From assembly GCA_018894995.1 (NCBI GenBank), contig JAHIOZ010000037.1:1-19600 (forward strand): a stretch of 19,600 nucleotides of DNA, written 5' to 3'. Positions 6,855-14,217 of this stretch are shown here, piece by piece. The stretch's first letter is position 1. The number at the start of each line of letters is the position of its first letter. A model generated the notes under the pieces. That model had not been told where the DNA came from and ran no database searches. It saw only the letters and a program-made list of their open reading frames with translations. The DNA is from Patescibacteria group bacterium. GTDB taxonomy: Bacteria > Patescibacteriota > Minisyncoccia > Phycocordibacterales > UBA12079. A program made the translations under genes and the position numbers.

Positions 6855-6863
6855 TGCTACAAT
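6855..6863 (+). promoter_or_regulatory. Extended -10 box of the flavoprotein gene, leaderless type
   Basis: TGCTACAAT, an extended -10 (TGnTAnnnT), ends exactly 7 nt before the ATG at 6871. This decides that start over the upstream GTG at 6808, which would lie upstream of the promoter. Confidence 0.6.
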
Positions 6864-6870
6864 AATTCCA

Positions 6871-8136
6871 ATGAAAAAAGGAAATCAAAATCTATACGAC
6901 TTAATCATAATCGGCGGGGGGCCGAGCGGTATGATGATGGCCGGCCGAGCATCCGAATTGGGCGCGCGGGTTCTTTTGCTTGAAAAAAACAAAGACTTGG
7001 GAAAAAAACTTCGAGTAACCGGAGGTGGCCGTTGCAACATCACCAATGCTGAATTTGATGTGCGAAAATTTTTGGACAAATTTCCTCAATCAAAACAATT
7101 TCTTTTTTCGCCTTTTTCAAAATTTTCATCCAAAGACACTTTCACTTTTTTTGAAAAAAAAGGTCTCCCTCTTGTCATTGAAGCCCGAAAAAGAGTTTTC
7201 CCGCAAAGCCAAAAAGCTGACGATGTTTTCAAATTGCTTGAAAGATATATTCGTTCAAATGGTGGTGAAATAAAAACAGGAGCGCAGGTTGTAAAACTCA
7301 GCAAAGAAAATAACAAAATAATTTCCGTTGAAACCAAAAAAAATGAAAAATATTTTGCTCACAATTTTGCCATCGCCACCGGCGGAGCCTCCGCTTCATG
7401 GACAGGATCAACCGGAGACGGATTCAAATGGTTAAAAAAACTTGGACACACGATAAAAGAACCGACCGCCAATCTTGTGCCGTTAACCACAAATGAGAAA
7501 TGGATTCATAAACTTTCCGGAATAACTCTTTCTTTTATGACAATCAGTTTTATCCAAAATGGCAAAGCTAAAGTTAAAAAAACGGGGAAAATTCTTTTCA
7601 CTCATTTTGGAGTGTCCGGACCCTTGATTATCAATTCTTCTTTTGAAGTAAAAGAACTTTTGAAAAAAGGTTCGGTTACCGCTTCAATCGATATGTTTCC
7701 TGACACCGAAGAAAATTTGCTTGACCAAAGAATACTGAAACTTTTTGAAAAAAATAAAAATAAATTTCTTAAAAATATTCTTCCTGAAATTCTTCCCAAA
7801 AAATTGGCGCAAGAAATTTTGAAATTGCCCGATATCAACCTTTTTGAAAGAGAGGTTAATTCAATAACAAAAGAAGAAAGAAAGAAGTTGGTGAAAAAAA
7901 TGAAAAAATTGAATTTTGAAATTTCCGGAACTCTGGGGCTGGAAAAATCAATCATTGCAGACGGAGGAATTATTTTGGAAGAAGTTAACTTCAAAAATAT
8001 GACTTCAAAACTTTATTCAAATTTATATTTACTTGGTGACATATTAAACATAAACCGCCCGTCAGGAGGTTTTTCACTTCAACTTTGTTGGACAACCGGT
8101 TATCTGGCAGGTTCAGATGTAGCGGAAAAAATGTAA
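6871..8136 (+). CDS. BaiN/YhiN (HI0933-like) family FAD-dependent oxidoreductase
   Basis: This 421-aa flavoprotein has its dinucleotide-binding motif at the extreme N-terminus: YDLIIIGGGPSGMMMAGRA (residues 9-27) with the acidic LLLEKN at strand end. The family signature KKLRVTGGGRCNITN follows at 45-59. FATGGAS appears mid-protein, and the C-terminal GDILNINRPSGGFSLQLCW segment closes the FAD site. Length and motif order fit the HI0933/YhiN/BaiN family. Substrates are mostly unknown; some members reduce bile-acid intermediates, which is not implied here. A GTG at 6808 would add 21 residues before the Rossmann strand. The ATG at 6871 is preferred because family members begin close to the GGG motif and a -10 box sits 7 nt before it. 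It is monocistronic. Confidence 0.9.
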   Translation: MKKGNQNLYDLIIIGGGPSGMMMAGRASELGARVLLLEKNKDLGKKLRVTGGGRCNITNAEFDVRKFLDKFPQSKQFLFSPFSKFSSKDTFTFFEKKGLPLVIEARKRVFPQSQKADDVFKLLERYIRSNGGEIKTGAQVVKLSKENNKIISVETKKNEKYFAHNFAIATGGASASWTGSTGDGFKWLKKLGHTIKEPTANLVPLTTNEKWIHKLSGITLSFMTISFIQNGKAKVKKTGKILFTHFGVSGPLIINSSFEVKELLKKGSVTASIDMFPDTEENLLDQRILKLFEKNKNKFLKNILPEILPKKLAQEILKLPDINLFEREVNSITKEERKKLVKKMKKLNFEISGTLGLEKSIIADGGIILEEVNFKNMTSKLYSNLYLLGDILNINRPSGGFSLQLCWTTGYLAGSDVAEKM

Positions 8137-8211
8137 AAAAAAATCACTCATATAAAAATCAAACTCATTAAAAGTTAATAGTGCTACTCTGGATCGCCAC
8201 GAAAATAAGTG

Positions 8212-8237
8212 CGAATTTTGGCTTTAGCCAAAATTCG
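8212..8237. repeat. Hairpin CGAATTTTGGCT/AGCCAAAATTCG
   Basis: Two 12-nt arms with a TT centre are preceded by GCCACGAAAA and followed by CGTCGTCATT. A sister hairpin with the same GAATTTTGGC arms lies at 13575-13597, also after CACGAAA. Both belong to one dispersed repeat family. It lies 75 bases after the flavoprotein stop. Confidence 0.65.
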
Positions 8238-8272
8238 TCGTCATTTCCGCATAATTCCGCGTTTAGTCCGCG

Positions 8273-8308
8273 GTTTGTTAAAATTTTAAATTTTAAATTT
8301 TAACAAAC
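8273..8308. repeat. 36-bp palindrome, copy 3 (AT-only core)
   Basis: Two 18-nt arms starting GTTTGTTAAAA and ending TTTTAACAAAC have one mismatched pair. Pairing stops exactly at 36 bp. It lacks the CGGTCG core of the copies near the Cas2/PaaX modules, so family membership rests on length and setting only. Confidence 0.5.
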
Positions 8309-8312
8309 AAAA

Positions 8313-8342
8313 TTGACTAATCAATACAAAAAATGATACTCT
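8313..8342 (+). promoter_or_regulatory. Candidate promoter of the 8396 gene
   Basis: TTGACT (8313-8318), an 18-bp spacer and TACTCT (8337-8342) are followed by a leader of about 45 nt that carries the ribosome binding site. Confidence 0.4.
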
Positions 8343-8383
8343 GTCTATAGAAATTACGGATAAACAAAAAATTCTAATCTTCT

Positions 8384-8389
8384 AGGAGG
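8384..8389 (+). promoter_or_regulatory. Strong Shine-Dalgarno site
   Basis: AGGAGG, followed by T, lies 6 nt before the ATG at 8396. It fixes that start and is one of only two strong SD sites seen in the window. Confidence 0.85.
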
Positions 8390-8395
8390 TGTGCT

Positions 8396-8875
8396 ATGTC
8401 AGAAAGAATATTCAAAAACCAAACTGATTTAGTTATGTTCATAGTGGCCATATCAGCAATCAGACCCGAACATGAGTACGGCGGTCGTATAGCCTTTCCC
8501 AAATTGAAAATCGGATTAAATTTTAATGTGACTTCCATAATCCCTTTATCAAAATTGGGGGTGAAAAATAACCCGACAAGAATAGAGCTTCTTCCTTTTC
8601 TTTTTCAAATTAAAATAATGAACGACGAAGGTGAGATTAGATTAAGAAAAGATGAGTATGAATTTTTTTACAACATCTTGGCTCTCCATATCTATGATGC
8701 CAACTTAAAAATAAAAGAAAGGATTATAGATCAAAGTTCCGTCAACCCAAAAAACAAATTGTGTATGATTGGACGAGCTTTTCCGATAGGAGCAACTACG
8801 ACCGAAACATACAACCTAGTTGTGAGAACAGAAGATGTTCCTCAATCTTTAAGAGAAGAAATTTTCATTGAATAG
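8396..8875 (+). CDS. Uncharacterised 159-aa protein
   Basis: I do not recognise this family. The protein is soluble, with no signal peptide or membrane segment. The N-terminal half mixes hydrophobic strands (LVMFIVAISAI at 12-22, IAFPKLKIGLNFNV at 32-45). The middle is charged (KDEYEFFYNILALHIYDANLKIKERI, about 85-110) and helix-like. The C-terminus contains a short GRAFPIGATTTETYNLVV stretch. No cysteine pairs, DNA-binding motif or catalytic signature stands out. That it is a real gene is supported by a strong SD at 8384-8389, a plausible promoter and a terminator 8 bases after the stop. It is a single-gene unit between two convergent neighbours. Use of an SD leader sets it apart from most neighbours, which look leaderless. 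Confidence 0.75.
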   Translation: MSERIFKNQTDLVMFIVAISAIRPEHEYGGRIAFPKLKIGLNFNVTSIIPLSKLGVKNNPTRIELLPFLFQIKIMNDEGEIRLRKDEYEFFYNILALHIYDANLKIKERIIDQSSVNPKNKLCMIGRAFPIGATTTETYNLVVRTEDVPQSLREEIFIE

Positions 8876-8883
8876 TCTAAATC

Positions 8884-8908
8884 AGCCCCGCCGAAAACGG
8901 GGCTTTTG
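8884..8908 (+). terminator. Rho-independent terminator after the 8396 gene
   Basis: A 7-bp GC stem (AGCCCCG 8884-8890 with CGGGGCT 8898-8904) and a 7-nt loop are followed by TTTGTTATT. Confidence 0.85.
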
Positions 8909-8955
8909 TTATTCCTGTTATTTTTCTCTGGTAGCAAAAAACTTAGACCTTATAT

Positions 8956-9103
8956 CATCTCCAAAAAACCTATGTGCCTATAATTCAAAAATTTCGGCTA
9001 CGACTTTACAAAAAATCTTTGAAATATCCAGATATTCCTCATATTTTTTGTTTCGTCTCGCTCGAAATTTTTGAATTCTTTGCACAAGAATTTTTTGGAG
9101 ATG
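8956..9103. repeat. 148-bp ungapped imperfect palindrome over the comEC 3' end
   Basis: The arms pair around 9029/9030 without any gap. Long exact runs include CATCTCCAAAAAA (8956-8968) and AATTCAAAAATTTCG (8982-8996). The right arm covers the last 21 codons and stop of comEC; the left arm is non-coding. It may be an old inverted duplication or a transcript-end hairpin. Confidence 0.75.
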
Positions 9104-10817
9104 GCATGAACAAAACAAAATAACTTCCGTAAACAACCAACATCATCCAAAAAGGAAAATAAGAAATGTGAACCGAGGCGAAAGAAAAAGAAGAAAAAAT
9201 ATCAACTACTTTTAATTCATAAGAAAGAAAAGCGTAAGTAATATAAGCAAAAGGCACCGCCAACAAAGAACTTACGAAACCAGCCATCCCCGATAAAAAA
9301 CCGAATAACATTGTAATGGGAATAAATGTCAAAACCAAAAGATTAACAGGCACTGCCACCAAAGATAAATCTCCCATCATATAAAGAATTAAAGGCAAAA
9401 CAAAAATTTGAGTTGAAACAGTTGCTATCATTGATTCTCTTAATTGGAATTTTGTTGGTAAAAAATGAAAATGATTTTCAAGTTTTGGCGATAAAAAAAT
9501 CAAGCCGAAAGTTGCCATAAAAGAAAGTTGAAACGACGGGTCAAAAACCAAAATTTTTGGATTATGCAAAAGCATAAAAAAACCTGCGAGAAAAAGTGAG
9601 CGAGTAATTTGATTGACCCTTCCGGTCGCATTTGCCAATACAACCAGAAGTGCCATAATTGAAGCTCTCACAATAGTTGCCGAAGCACCGGTCATAATTG
9701 CAAACAAAATAATTCCCGTAACTCCAAAAGACAAAGTGAAAATTCTCGGCAAAAAAGAAAAAGTATTCATTATAAATTGAGAGACAATAGAAATGTTATA
9801 ACCCGACAAAACCACAATATGAATCAAACCAACTTTTCTGAATTTTTCCTCCAAATCCTTGCCAAGTGATTCTTTTGCCCCAACTACCAAACCACCCAAA
9901 AGAGAAGATTGAGGCTCCGGAATAATTTTTTTAATTTGAAAAAGAAAAGTTTTTTTCAACTGAAACATTTTTTCTTTTACAAAATTTCCGTTGCCACTTG
10001 AAATCAACTCTGTTTCCGGATAAAACATTTGATAATAAATATTATCTTTTGCTAAATATGAAATGTAATCAAATTCTCTGTTTTCGTCTGTTTTAAAATT
10101 TTCCGGTTTTTTAAGAACCCCGGTTATTTTAATTTTGTCTCCGTAATTAAATTGGGGATAATGATTTGTTGTGATAATTACCTTATCATCATTTTTTTCA
10201 TTCTCGGTGTCCAACCCCGAAAAAACAACTAGCAATCGAGAATAATTTTCTCTCATTTCCGGTTCTTCAACTATAATCCCTTCTGTAGAAATTCTTGTCC
10301 CGACAAGATCATCATAAAAATAAAAATTTGAATCAGCAAAATCAAACCTCAACATTCCAAAACCAAAAAATAAAAGAAAGATCCCTATTGTAAAAATTTT
10401 TTGTAAACTGTCTTTCAACAAAACCTCTGGGAAATTTTGTCGATATTTAAATTTAAAAAAATAAAAAGAAAAAACAACCAATCCCAAAAAAATAACAATC
10501 CTCCATTTTTTATCCCACCTTCTTGGTTTCTCTATTTTTAAATCACCTAATTTATATTTCAATAATTCCCTCTCTCCTTTTTTAGTAAGTCTTATAAATT
10601 TTTTATTTCCCCTATTTATAAATTCAATATTACCTTTATCCAATAATCTACTTATTGTACTATTAACATAAACACTTCTACTATATTTTTTCTTTCCCGA
10701 AAATTGTCTTATTACTTGTAAAGCATTTGGAGCTAAAACAACAACACTAATTAAGCCAGCTGTAGCAATTGTTGTTAAAACAATTTTTTTAATATTTGTT
10801 TTTTTGTTTCTATTCAT
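9039..10817 (-). CDS. comEC: ComEC/Rec2-type DNA uptake channel with a foreign N-terminal module
   Basis: From about residue 111 this 592-aa protein is a ComEC. Two membrane helices come first, then an extracytoplasmic OB-like domain (about 165-280). The Competence domain follows, with GLIHIVVLSGYNISIV, TGASATIVRASIMALL and DPSFQLSFMATFGL and many membrane helices. It would carry single-stranded DNA through the inner membrane. There is no C-terminal metallo-beta-lactamase domain. Residues 1-110 are not ComEC. About two thirds of the residues match the N-terminus of the Cas2/PaaX-like protein at 4577-5131 (membrane helix, winged helix, then WDKKWRIVIF). Similarity ends at about 10488, just before the Cas2 domain would start. 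The frame is open across the junction. The usual -10 box 6-7 nt before the ATG is not seen. A 36-bp palindrome lies 23 bases upstream. Confidence 0.85.
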   Translation of the reverse strand: MNRNKKTNIKKIVLTTIATAGLISVVVLAPNALQVIRQFSGKKKYSRSVYVNSTISRLLDKGNIEFINRGNKKFIRLTKKGERELLKYKLGDLKIEKPRRWDKKWRIVIFLGLVVFSFYFFKFKYRQNFPEVLLKDSLQKIFTIGIFLLFFGFGMLRFDFADSNFYFYDDLVGTRISTEGIIVEEPEMRENYSRLLVVFSGLDTENEKNDDKVIITTNHYPQFNYGDKIKITGVLKKPENFKTDENREFDYISYLAKDNIYYQMFYPETELISSGNGNFVKEKMFQLKKTFLFQIKKIIPEPQSSLLGGLVVGAKESLGKDLEEKFRKVGLIHIVVLSGYNISIVSQFIMNTFSFLPRIFTLSFGVTGIILFAIMTGASATIVRASIMALLVVLANATGRVNQITRSLFLAGFFMLLHNPKILVFDPSFQLSFMATFGLIFLSPKLENHFHFLPTKFQLRESMIATVSTQIFVLPLILYMMGDLSLVAVPVNLLVLTFIPITMLFGFLSGMAGFVSSLLAVPFAYITYAFLSYELKVVDIFSSFSFASVHISYFPFWMMLVVYGSYFVLFMPSPKNSCAKNSKISSETKQKI

Positions 10818-10840
10818 ATAATAAAATGGTGTTTATGTCA

Positions 10841-10876
10841 TTTGTATAAAGTGAACGACCGTTCATTTTATACAAA
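10841..10876. repeat. 36-bp palindrome, copy 4 (upstream of the comEC fusion)
   Basis: Arms of 17 nt (10841-10857 and 10860-10876) have one G-T pair and an AC centre (GT on the other strand), with core CGACCG, the complement of CGGTCG. The arms are unrelated to those at 5161-5196 but the length, centre and core are the same. It lies 23 bases before the comEC ATG and 21 bases after the rnhA stop. Confidence 0.8.
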
Positions 10877-10897
10877 ATAATAATTATTACGGATTGT

Positions 10898-11317
10898 TTA
10901 TTCTTGCTTATCCATTGCTTCATTGGCGAGTTTGTCTGCTTCTTTATTTTCTGCTCGGGGGATGTGCACAAATTTTATGTGAGGAAAATTTACTTTTAAA
11001 TTATTAACTTTTACAAATTGCTCAAAAAGAGAAGGTTCTTTAACTCGGTACTCTCCATTTATTTGCCGAACAATTAGTTGGCTGTCCATTCTGACTTCAA
11101 CTTCTGTCTGATTGATTTTTGAACCAAGCAAATATTTTGCTTTTTCCAAACCAATTATCAAAGCTTCATACTCTGCCCAATTGTTTGTTTTAATTCCCAA
11201 AAATTTTTTCGCTTTTTTTAATTCGTTTCCATTTTCATCGGCAATAAAAACCCCCGCCCCGGCAATGCCTGGGTTATTGCGAGAACCACCGTCTGTATAA
11301 ATAATTATTTTTTTCAT
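10898..11317 (-). CDS. rnhA: Ribonuclease HI
   Basis: This 139-aa enzyme cleaves the RNA strand of RNA-DNA hybrids. The catalytic carboxylates are all visible: D9 in YTDGGSRNNPG, E49 in NNWAEYEALI, D78 in VRMDSQLIV and D128 in NKEADKLAN. The basic-protrusion helix of the E. coli enzyme is absent, as in compact RNase HI proteins. It starts at ATG 11315-11317, 6 nt after an extended -10 box, consistent with a leaderless mRNA. It could read through into the comEC fusion gene 80 bases downstream, although the palindrome at 10841 lies between. Confidence 0.95.
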   Translation of the reverse strand: MKKIIIYTDGGSRNNPGIAGAGVFIADENGNELKKAKKFLGIKTNNWAEYEALIIGLEKAKYLLGSKINQTEVEVRMDSQLIVRQINGEYRVKEPSLFEQFVKVNNLKVNFPHIKFVHIPRAENKEADKLANEAMDKQE

Positions 11318-11323
11318 ATGAAA

Positions 11324-11332
11324 ATTATAACA
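11324..11332 (-). promoter_or_regulatory. rnhA extended -10 box, leaderless type
   Basis: TGTTATAAT on the minus strand ends 6 nt before the ATG. Confidence 0.6.
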
Positions 11333-11370
11333 TGAGACGAGCTTTCAGCTAACAGCCAGTAGCTCGTAAC

Positions 11371-11402
11371 AAAAAAGCGCCGCTACATCAACGACGCTTT
11401 TT
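11371..11402 (-). terminator. Terminator after the 64-aa gene
   Basis: AAAAAGCG-T-CG pairs with CG-G-CGCTTTTT around a short loop, with a T-run on the minus strand. It begins 16 bases after the stop of the 11418 gene. Confidence 0.7.
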
Positions 11403-11417
11403 ACCCAACACTCACTG

Positions 11418-11612
11418 TTAACAACATGCCCTTTCAAGTCTTCGCTGTTGTTCATTATCAATATAACGTGTTGAGTCAAAAATACAACGAACAAAGTCTC
11501 TTAACTCATCGTCAGACATTTGGACAACTTTTCTTCTGTAGCCACCCGGACTACAGATTTCTTCACCAAAAATTCCAACAACTGCATCACGCAATGTCTC
11601 TTGTTGATTCAT
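11418..11612 (-). CDS. Uncharacterised 64-aa protein
   Basis: This is a small soluble protein rich in charged residues, with three cysteines (C20, C43, and CC at the very end). The sequence begins MNQQETLRDAVVGIFGEE. The second half (SDDELRDFVRCIFDSTRYIDNEQQRRLERA) should be helical and amphipathic. I do not recognise a family. Reality of the gene is supported by a perfect AGGAGG at 11618-11623, 5 nt before the ATG, and by a terminator just after the stop. It sits between recJ and rnhA in the same direction, 60 bases after the recJ stop. With 8396 it is one of two strong-SD genes in the window. Confidence 0.7.
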   Translation of the reverse strand: MNQQETLRDAVVGIFGEEICSPGGYRRKVVQMSDDELRDFVRCIFDSTRYIDNEQQRRLERACC

Positions 11613-11617
11613 TTTGT

Positions 11618-11623
11618 CCTCCT
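11618..11623 (-). promoter_or_regulatory. Strong Shine-Dalgarno site of the 64-aa gene
   Basis: AGGAGG on the minus strand lies 5 nt before the ATG at 11610-11612 and confirms that start. Confidence 0.85.
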
Positions 11624-11672
11624 GTTCAAAATTAATTTGAAACTAACTCCCAAAACAATTTAACCAAAATTT

Positions 11673-13445
11673 TTAAATAAAATCAACTATCCTCAACCTC
11701 AACTCATTCACATTCCTGAAAGTGGATTTTTCCAAGTTGGCGAGAAGACTTACTTTATCGCCTCGTTTAATTTTAGTTTCTCCATTTTTTATTTCATCTG
11801 CAAAAAATTTTATTGCGGAAATATTTTGTCCATTTTTATTTCTAAAATCCAAACCCAAATGATTATTTTGTTTTCCAAAAATCCTGACATTAAAAATTTC
11901 TATACTCTCAATAAGAAACAAAGGTTTTTCATTCCCAACACCAAAAGGAGCGAGTTTCTCAACAATCTTATAAGTTTCCCAATTTATTTCATCCAATGAA
12001 ACTTTTTTATCCACCAAAAATTCTTTTTTGACACCAGTTTTTTCAATTTTTTGATAAGCATCATTTAATTTTTTTTCTAATGTATGAATGGAGTTATTCA
12101 TAACGGTGAAACCGCCGGCCATTTTGTGACCGCCAACATTCAAAAAAGCACCTTCTTCAACACTACGCATCAAATCGATGACATCAATCTCTCCGCAAGA
12201 ACGACACGACCCTTTGATACATCCATCACCACTCTGTCCCCAAACAAAACAAGACTTCTTGTGTTTCTCAACAAGAGAGCTGGCCACCAAACCTGAAACC
12301 CCCGGATTCCACTTAGGGCTGCCAACTACAACAACAGCCCCAACTTCCCTTTCTTTTAATTTTTTATTTGCCTCTCTCACCATAACCGTAACAAGTTTTT
12401 TCCTTGTATCATTTATTCCATCCAAATAATGTGCCAATTCTCTTGCTTCCACTTCATCATTTGTTGAAAGCAATCTGAAAGCTTTATCAGGATTATCAAT
12501 TCTTGAAGCGACATTTATTCTTGGCGTAACCATAAAACTCAAATCATCTTCAACCAAAGTTCTTTGATTTATTTTTAATTCGCGTAACAAATATATAATT
12601 CCGTAACGAGGAGTTTTTCTCAAAACCATCATTCCAAAATATGAAAAAATTCTATTTTCATTTCTCAAAGGAACCATATCGGAAATTGTCGCCAAACCAA
12701 CCATATCGAGAAGCCATTTTTCCCAACCTTCTTTAATTTCCGGAAATACGAACGGGTGTCGTTCACCTTTAGCGGAGTGTAACGGAGCTGGGGTGTGCGA
12801 CACCCTGAGAATAATTTCAGAAATTAAAGCTTGGACCAATTTAAAAATGACTCCAGCTCCCGCCAATCCATCGTCGGGATAATTACAATCTTCTTGTTTC
12901 GGATTTATAATTGCAAAAGCGGATGGAATTTTTTCGCCCACAACATGGTGGTCGGTAACAATAACATCCATCCCCAATTTTTGTGCTTCTTTGATTTCTT
13001 CAATATCTGAAATTCCACAATCAATGGTTATAATCAAAGTCACTCCGTTTTCGGAAAACTTTTTAATCGCCTCAATATTCAAACTGTAACCCTCGTTATG
13101 TCGATGAGGAATATAATTTTCAAAATTTTTATAACCGATTTTTTTGAAAAAATCGTGAAGCACCACCGCCCCCGGAATTCCATCGGCATCGTAATCACTG
13201 AAAATTAAAATTTTTTCGTTTTGGTTAATGGCTTTTAAAATTCTTTCAACTGACTTTTTCATATCTTTCAAAAGAAAAGGATCGTAAGTGTCGCGATAAT
13301 AATCAGGTTTTAAAAATTTTTCCGCTTCTTCACGAGTTTCAATTCCCCGAGAAAATAAAAGTTGCCCAAGCAGTTCAGGGTAAATTTCAAATTCTTTTTT
13401 TGCCTTTTCCGGCAAATTATTATCAGTTAAAACAAACTTTTGCAT
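11673..13445 (-). CDS. recJ: Single-strand-specific exonuclease RecJ
   Basis: This 590-aa DHH-family 5'-3' exonuclease acts in recombination and repair. The DHH domain shows SDYDADGIPGAV (D84, D86, D88), IITIDCGI (D142) and VIVTDHHVVG (D165, H166, H167). The DHHA1 domain follows with GSPKWNPGVSGLVASSLVEK and NVGGHKMAGGFTV, then a C-terminal OB-like domain. These are the canonical metal ligands, so activity is expected. Residues about 214-234 (VSHTPAPLHSAKGERHPFVF) form an extra loop between the FKLVQAL helix and the LLDMVGLATISDMVPL segment. It is encoded by an inverted repeat (see the repeat at 12754-12805). The start at 13445 is supported by TGCTAAAAT 6 nt upstream. Confidence 0.95.
   Translation of the reverse strand: MQKFVLTDNNLPEKAKKEFEIYPELLGQLLFSRGIETREEAEKFLKPDYYRDTYDPFLLKDMKKSVERILKAINQNEKILIFSDYDADGIPGAVVLHDFFKKIGYKNFENYIPHRHNEGYSLNIEAIKKFSENGVTLIITIDCGISDIEEIKEAQKLGMDVIVTDHHVVGEKIPSAFAIINPKQEDCNYPDDGLAGAGVIFKLVQALISEIILRVSHTPAPLHSAKGERHPFVFPEIKEGWEKWLLDMVGLATISDMVPLRNENRIFSYFGMMVLRKTPRYGIIYLLRELKINQRTLVEDDLSFMVTPRINVASRIDNPDKAFRLLSTNDEVEARELAHYLDGINDTRKKLVTVMVREANKKLKEREVGAVVVVGSPKWNPGVSGLVASSLVEKHKKSCFVWGQSGDGCIKGSCRSCGEIDVIDLMRSVEEGAFLNVGGHKMAGGFTVMNNSIHTLEKKLNDAYQKIEKTGVKKEFLVDKKVSLDEINWETYKIVEKLAPFGVGNEKPLFLIESIEIFNVRIFGKQNNHLGLDFRNKNGQNISAIKFFADEIKNGETKIKRGDKVSLLANLEKSTFRNVNELRLRIVDFI
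12754..12805. repeat. Palindromic insertion inside recJ
   Basis: GGGTGTCG (12754-12761) and CGACACCC (12798-12805) bound a 52-bp GC-richer stretch that is read in frame as part of a RecJ surface loop. It resembles the way Rickettsia palindromic elements sit in coding genes. The family itself is not identified. Confidence 0.5.
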
Positions 13446-13451
13446 TTCAAT

Positions 13452-13460
13452 ATTTTAGCA
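13452..13460 (-). promoter_or_regulatory. recJ extended -10 box, leaderless type
   Basis: TGCTAAAAT on the minus strand ends 6 nt before the recJ ATG. Confidence 0.6.
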
Positions 13461-13574
13461 TAACGGGAGATTTAAGATTTATAATTAAAGATTTAAGAAA
13501 CAAAAAAATCGGTTTGTAAAACAGCAGAAAGAAGCCAACAGCCTATAGCTTACAGCCGACAGCCATCACGAAAC

Positions 13575-13597
13575 GAATTTTGGCTTCGCCAAAATTC
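13575..13597. repeat. Hairpin GAATTTTGGC-TTC-GCCAAAATTC
   Basis: A 10-bp perfect stem has a TTC loop and follows CACGAAAC. It is a sister of 8212-8237. Just before it (13526-13565) is a low-complexity run of CAGCC/TAGC words also seen at 11346-11365. The rest of the 13446-13696 gap holds only AT-rich sequence and the HIT promoter. Confidence 0.6.
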
Positions 13598-13680
13598 ATT
13601 TTCATAATTCTTTATTAATAATTCATGCTTCAATATTCTTAATTCACAAACCCTAATTATTCGTAATTCTGTTTTATTTT

Positions 13681-13689
13681 TGGTAAAAT
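13681..13689 (+). promoter_or_regulatory. Extended -10 box of the HIT gene, leaderless type
   Basis: TGGTAAAAT ends exactly 7 nt before the ATG at 13697. Confidence 0.6.
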
Positions 13690-13696
13690 AAAACAC

Positions 13697-14098
13697 ATGA
13701 ATGATTGTTTATTTTGCAAAATAATAAAAGGTGAAATTCCAAGCCATAAAGTCTACGAAGATGAAAATGTTTTCGCTTTTTTGGATATTAGACCACTAAA
13801 CCCAGGGCATACCTTAGTCATACCAAAAAAACATTTTCGTTGGGTTTGGGATATAGACGACATTGGAGATTACTATAAAAAAATTGGAATAATTGCCAAT
13901 GCAATAAAAAAATCATTTGAAACAGATTATATTGTGTCTTTGGTTTTTGGTGAGGAAATCCACCATGCTCATGTTTGGTTAATACCACGATTCGAAAACG
14001 ATGGGCACGGGGGTTCAATCGATTTGAATAATATAAAAGAAATCAGCAAAGAAAAAATGGAAAAAATTGCTAAAAAAATAAAAGAAGAAATAATTTAA
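13697..14098 (+). CDS. HIT family nucleotide-binding protein
   Basis: This 133-aa protein is of the HINT/HIT type, which hydrolyses nucleoside phosphoramidates or dinucleotides through a histidine nucleophile. The N-terminal CLFCKIIKGEIPSHKVYED (C4, C7) is the usual zinc-type start, with LDIRPLNPGHTLVIPKKHF following. The catalytic signature normally reads HxHxH; here it is H90-A-H92-V-W94 before LIPR. The middle histidine, the nucleophile, is kept. The third is tryptophan. Length and the rest of the pattern are ordinary, so catalysis may be altered rather than lost. It is a single gene on the plus strand with a leaderless-type promoter and a strong terminator 3 bases after the stop. Confidence 0.9.
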   Translation: MNDCLFCKIIKGEIPSHKVYEDENVFAFLDIRPLNPGHTLVIPKKHFRWVWDIDDIGDYYKKIGIIANAIKKSFETDYIVSLVFGEEIHHAHVWLIPRFENDGHGGSIDLNNIKEISKEKMEKIAKKIKEEII

Positions 14099-14100
14099 AT

Positions 14101-14127
14101 AACGACAGATGTCAGACATCTGTCGTT
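14101..14127 (+). terminator. Terminator after the HIT gene
   Basis: A 12-bp perfect stem (14101-14112 with 14116-14127) has a CAG loop. T-rich sequence (TTGATTTTT) follows on the plus strand. Confidence 0.85.
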
Positions 14128-14217
14128 TTGATTTTTAATGATTGTTTGATAAACTTCAGTGAGACAGTTTTTTTGCAGTTAAAATTCAAAATGGGGAGAA
14201 AAAAAATGGAACAAACA

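Noticed and set aside
6808..6870. 21-residue N-terminal extension of the flavoprotein from a GTG start
   Set aside because: It precedes the -10 box that lies 7 nt before the ATG at 6871, and it is not expected in a family whose FAD motif sits at the N-terminus.
11334..11370. tRNA-like or attenuator hairpin near GAGCT...AGCTC
   Set aside because: Only 7 bp pair around an AGC-rich low-complexity loop. No cloverleaf, CCA or leader peptide can be drawn.
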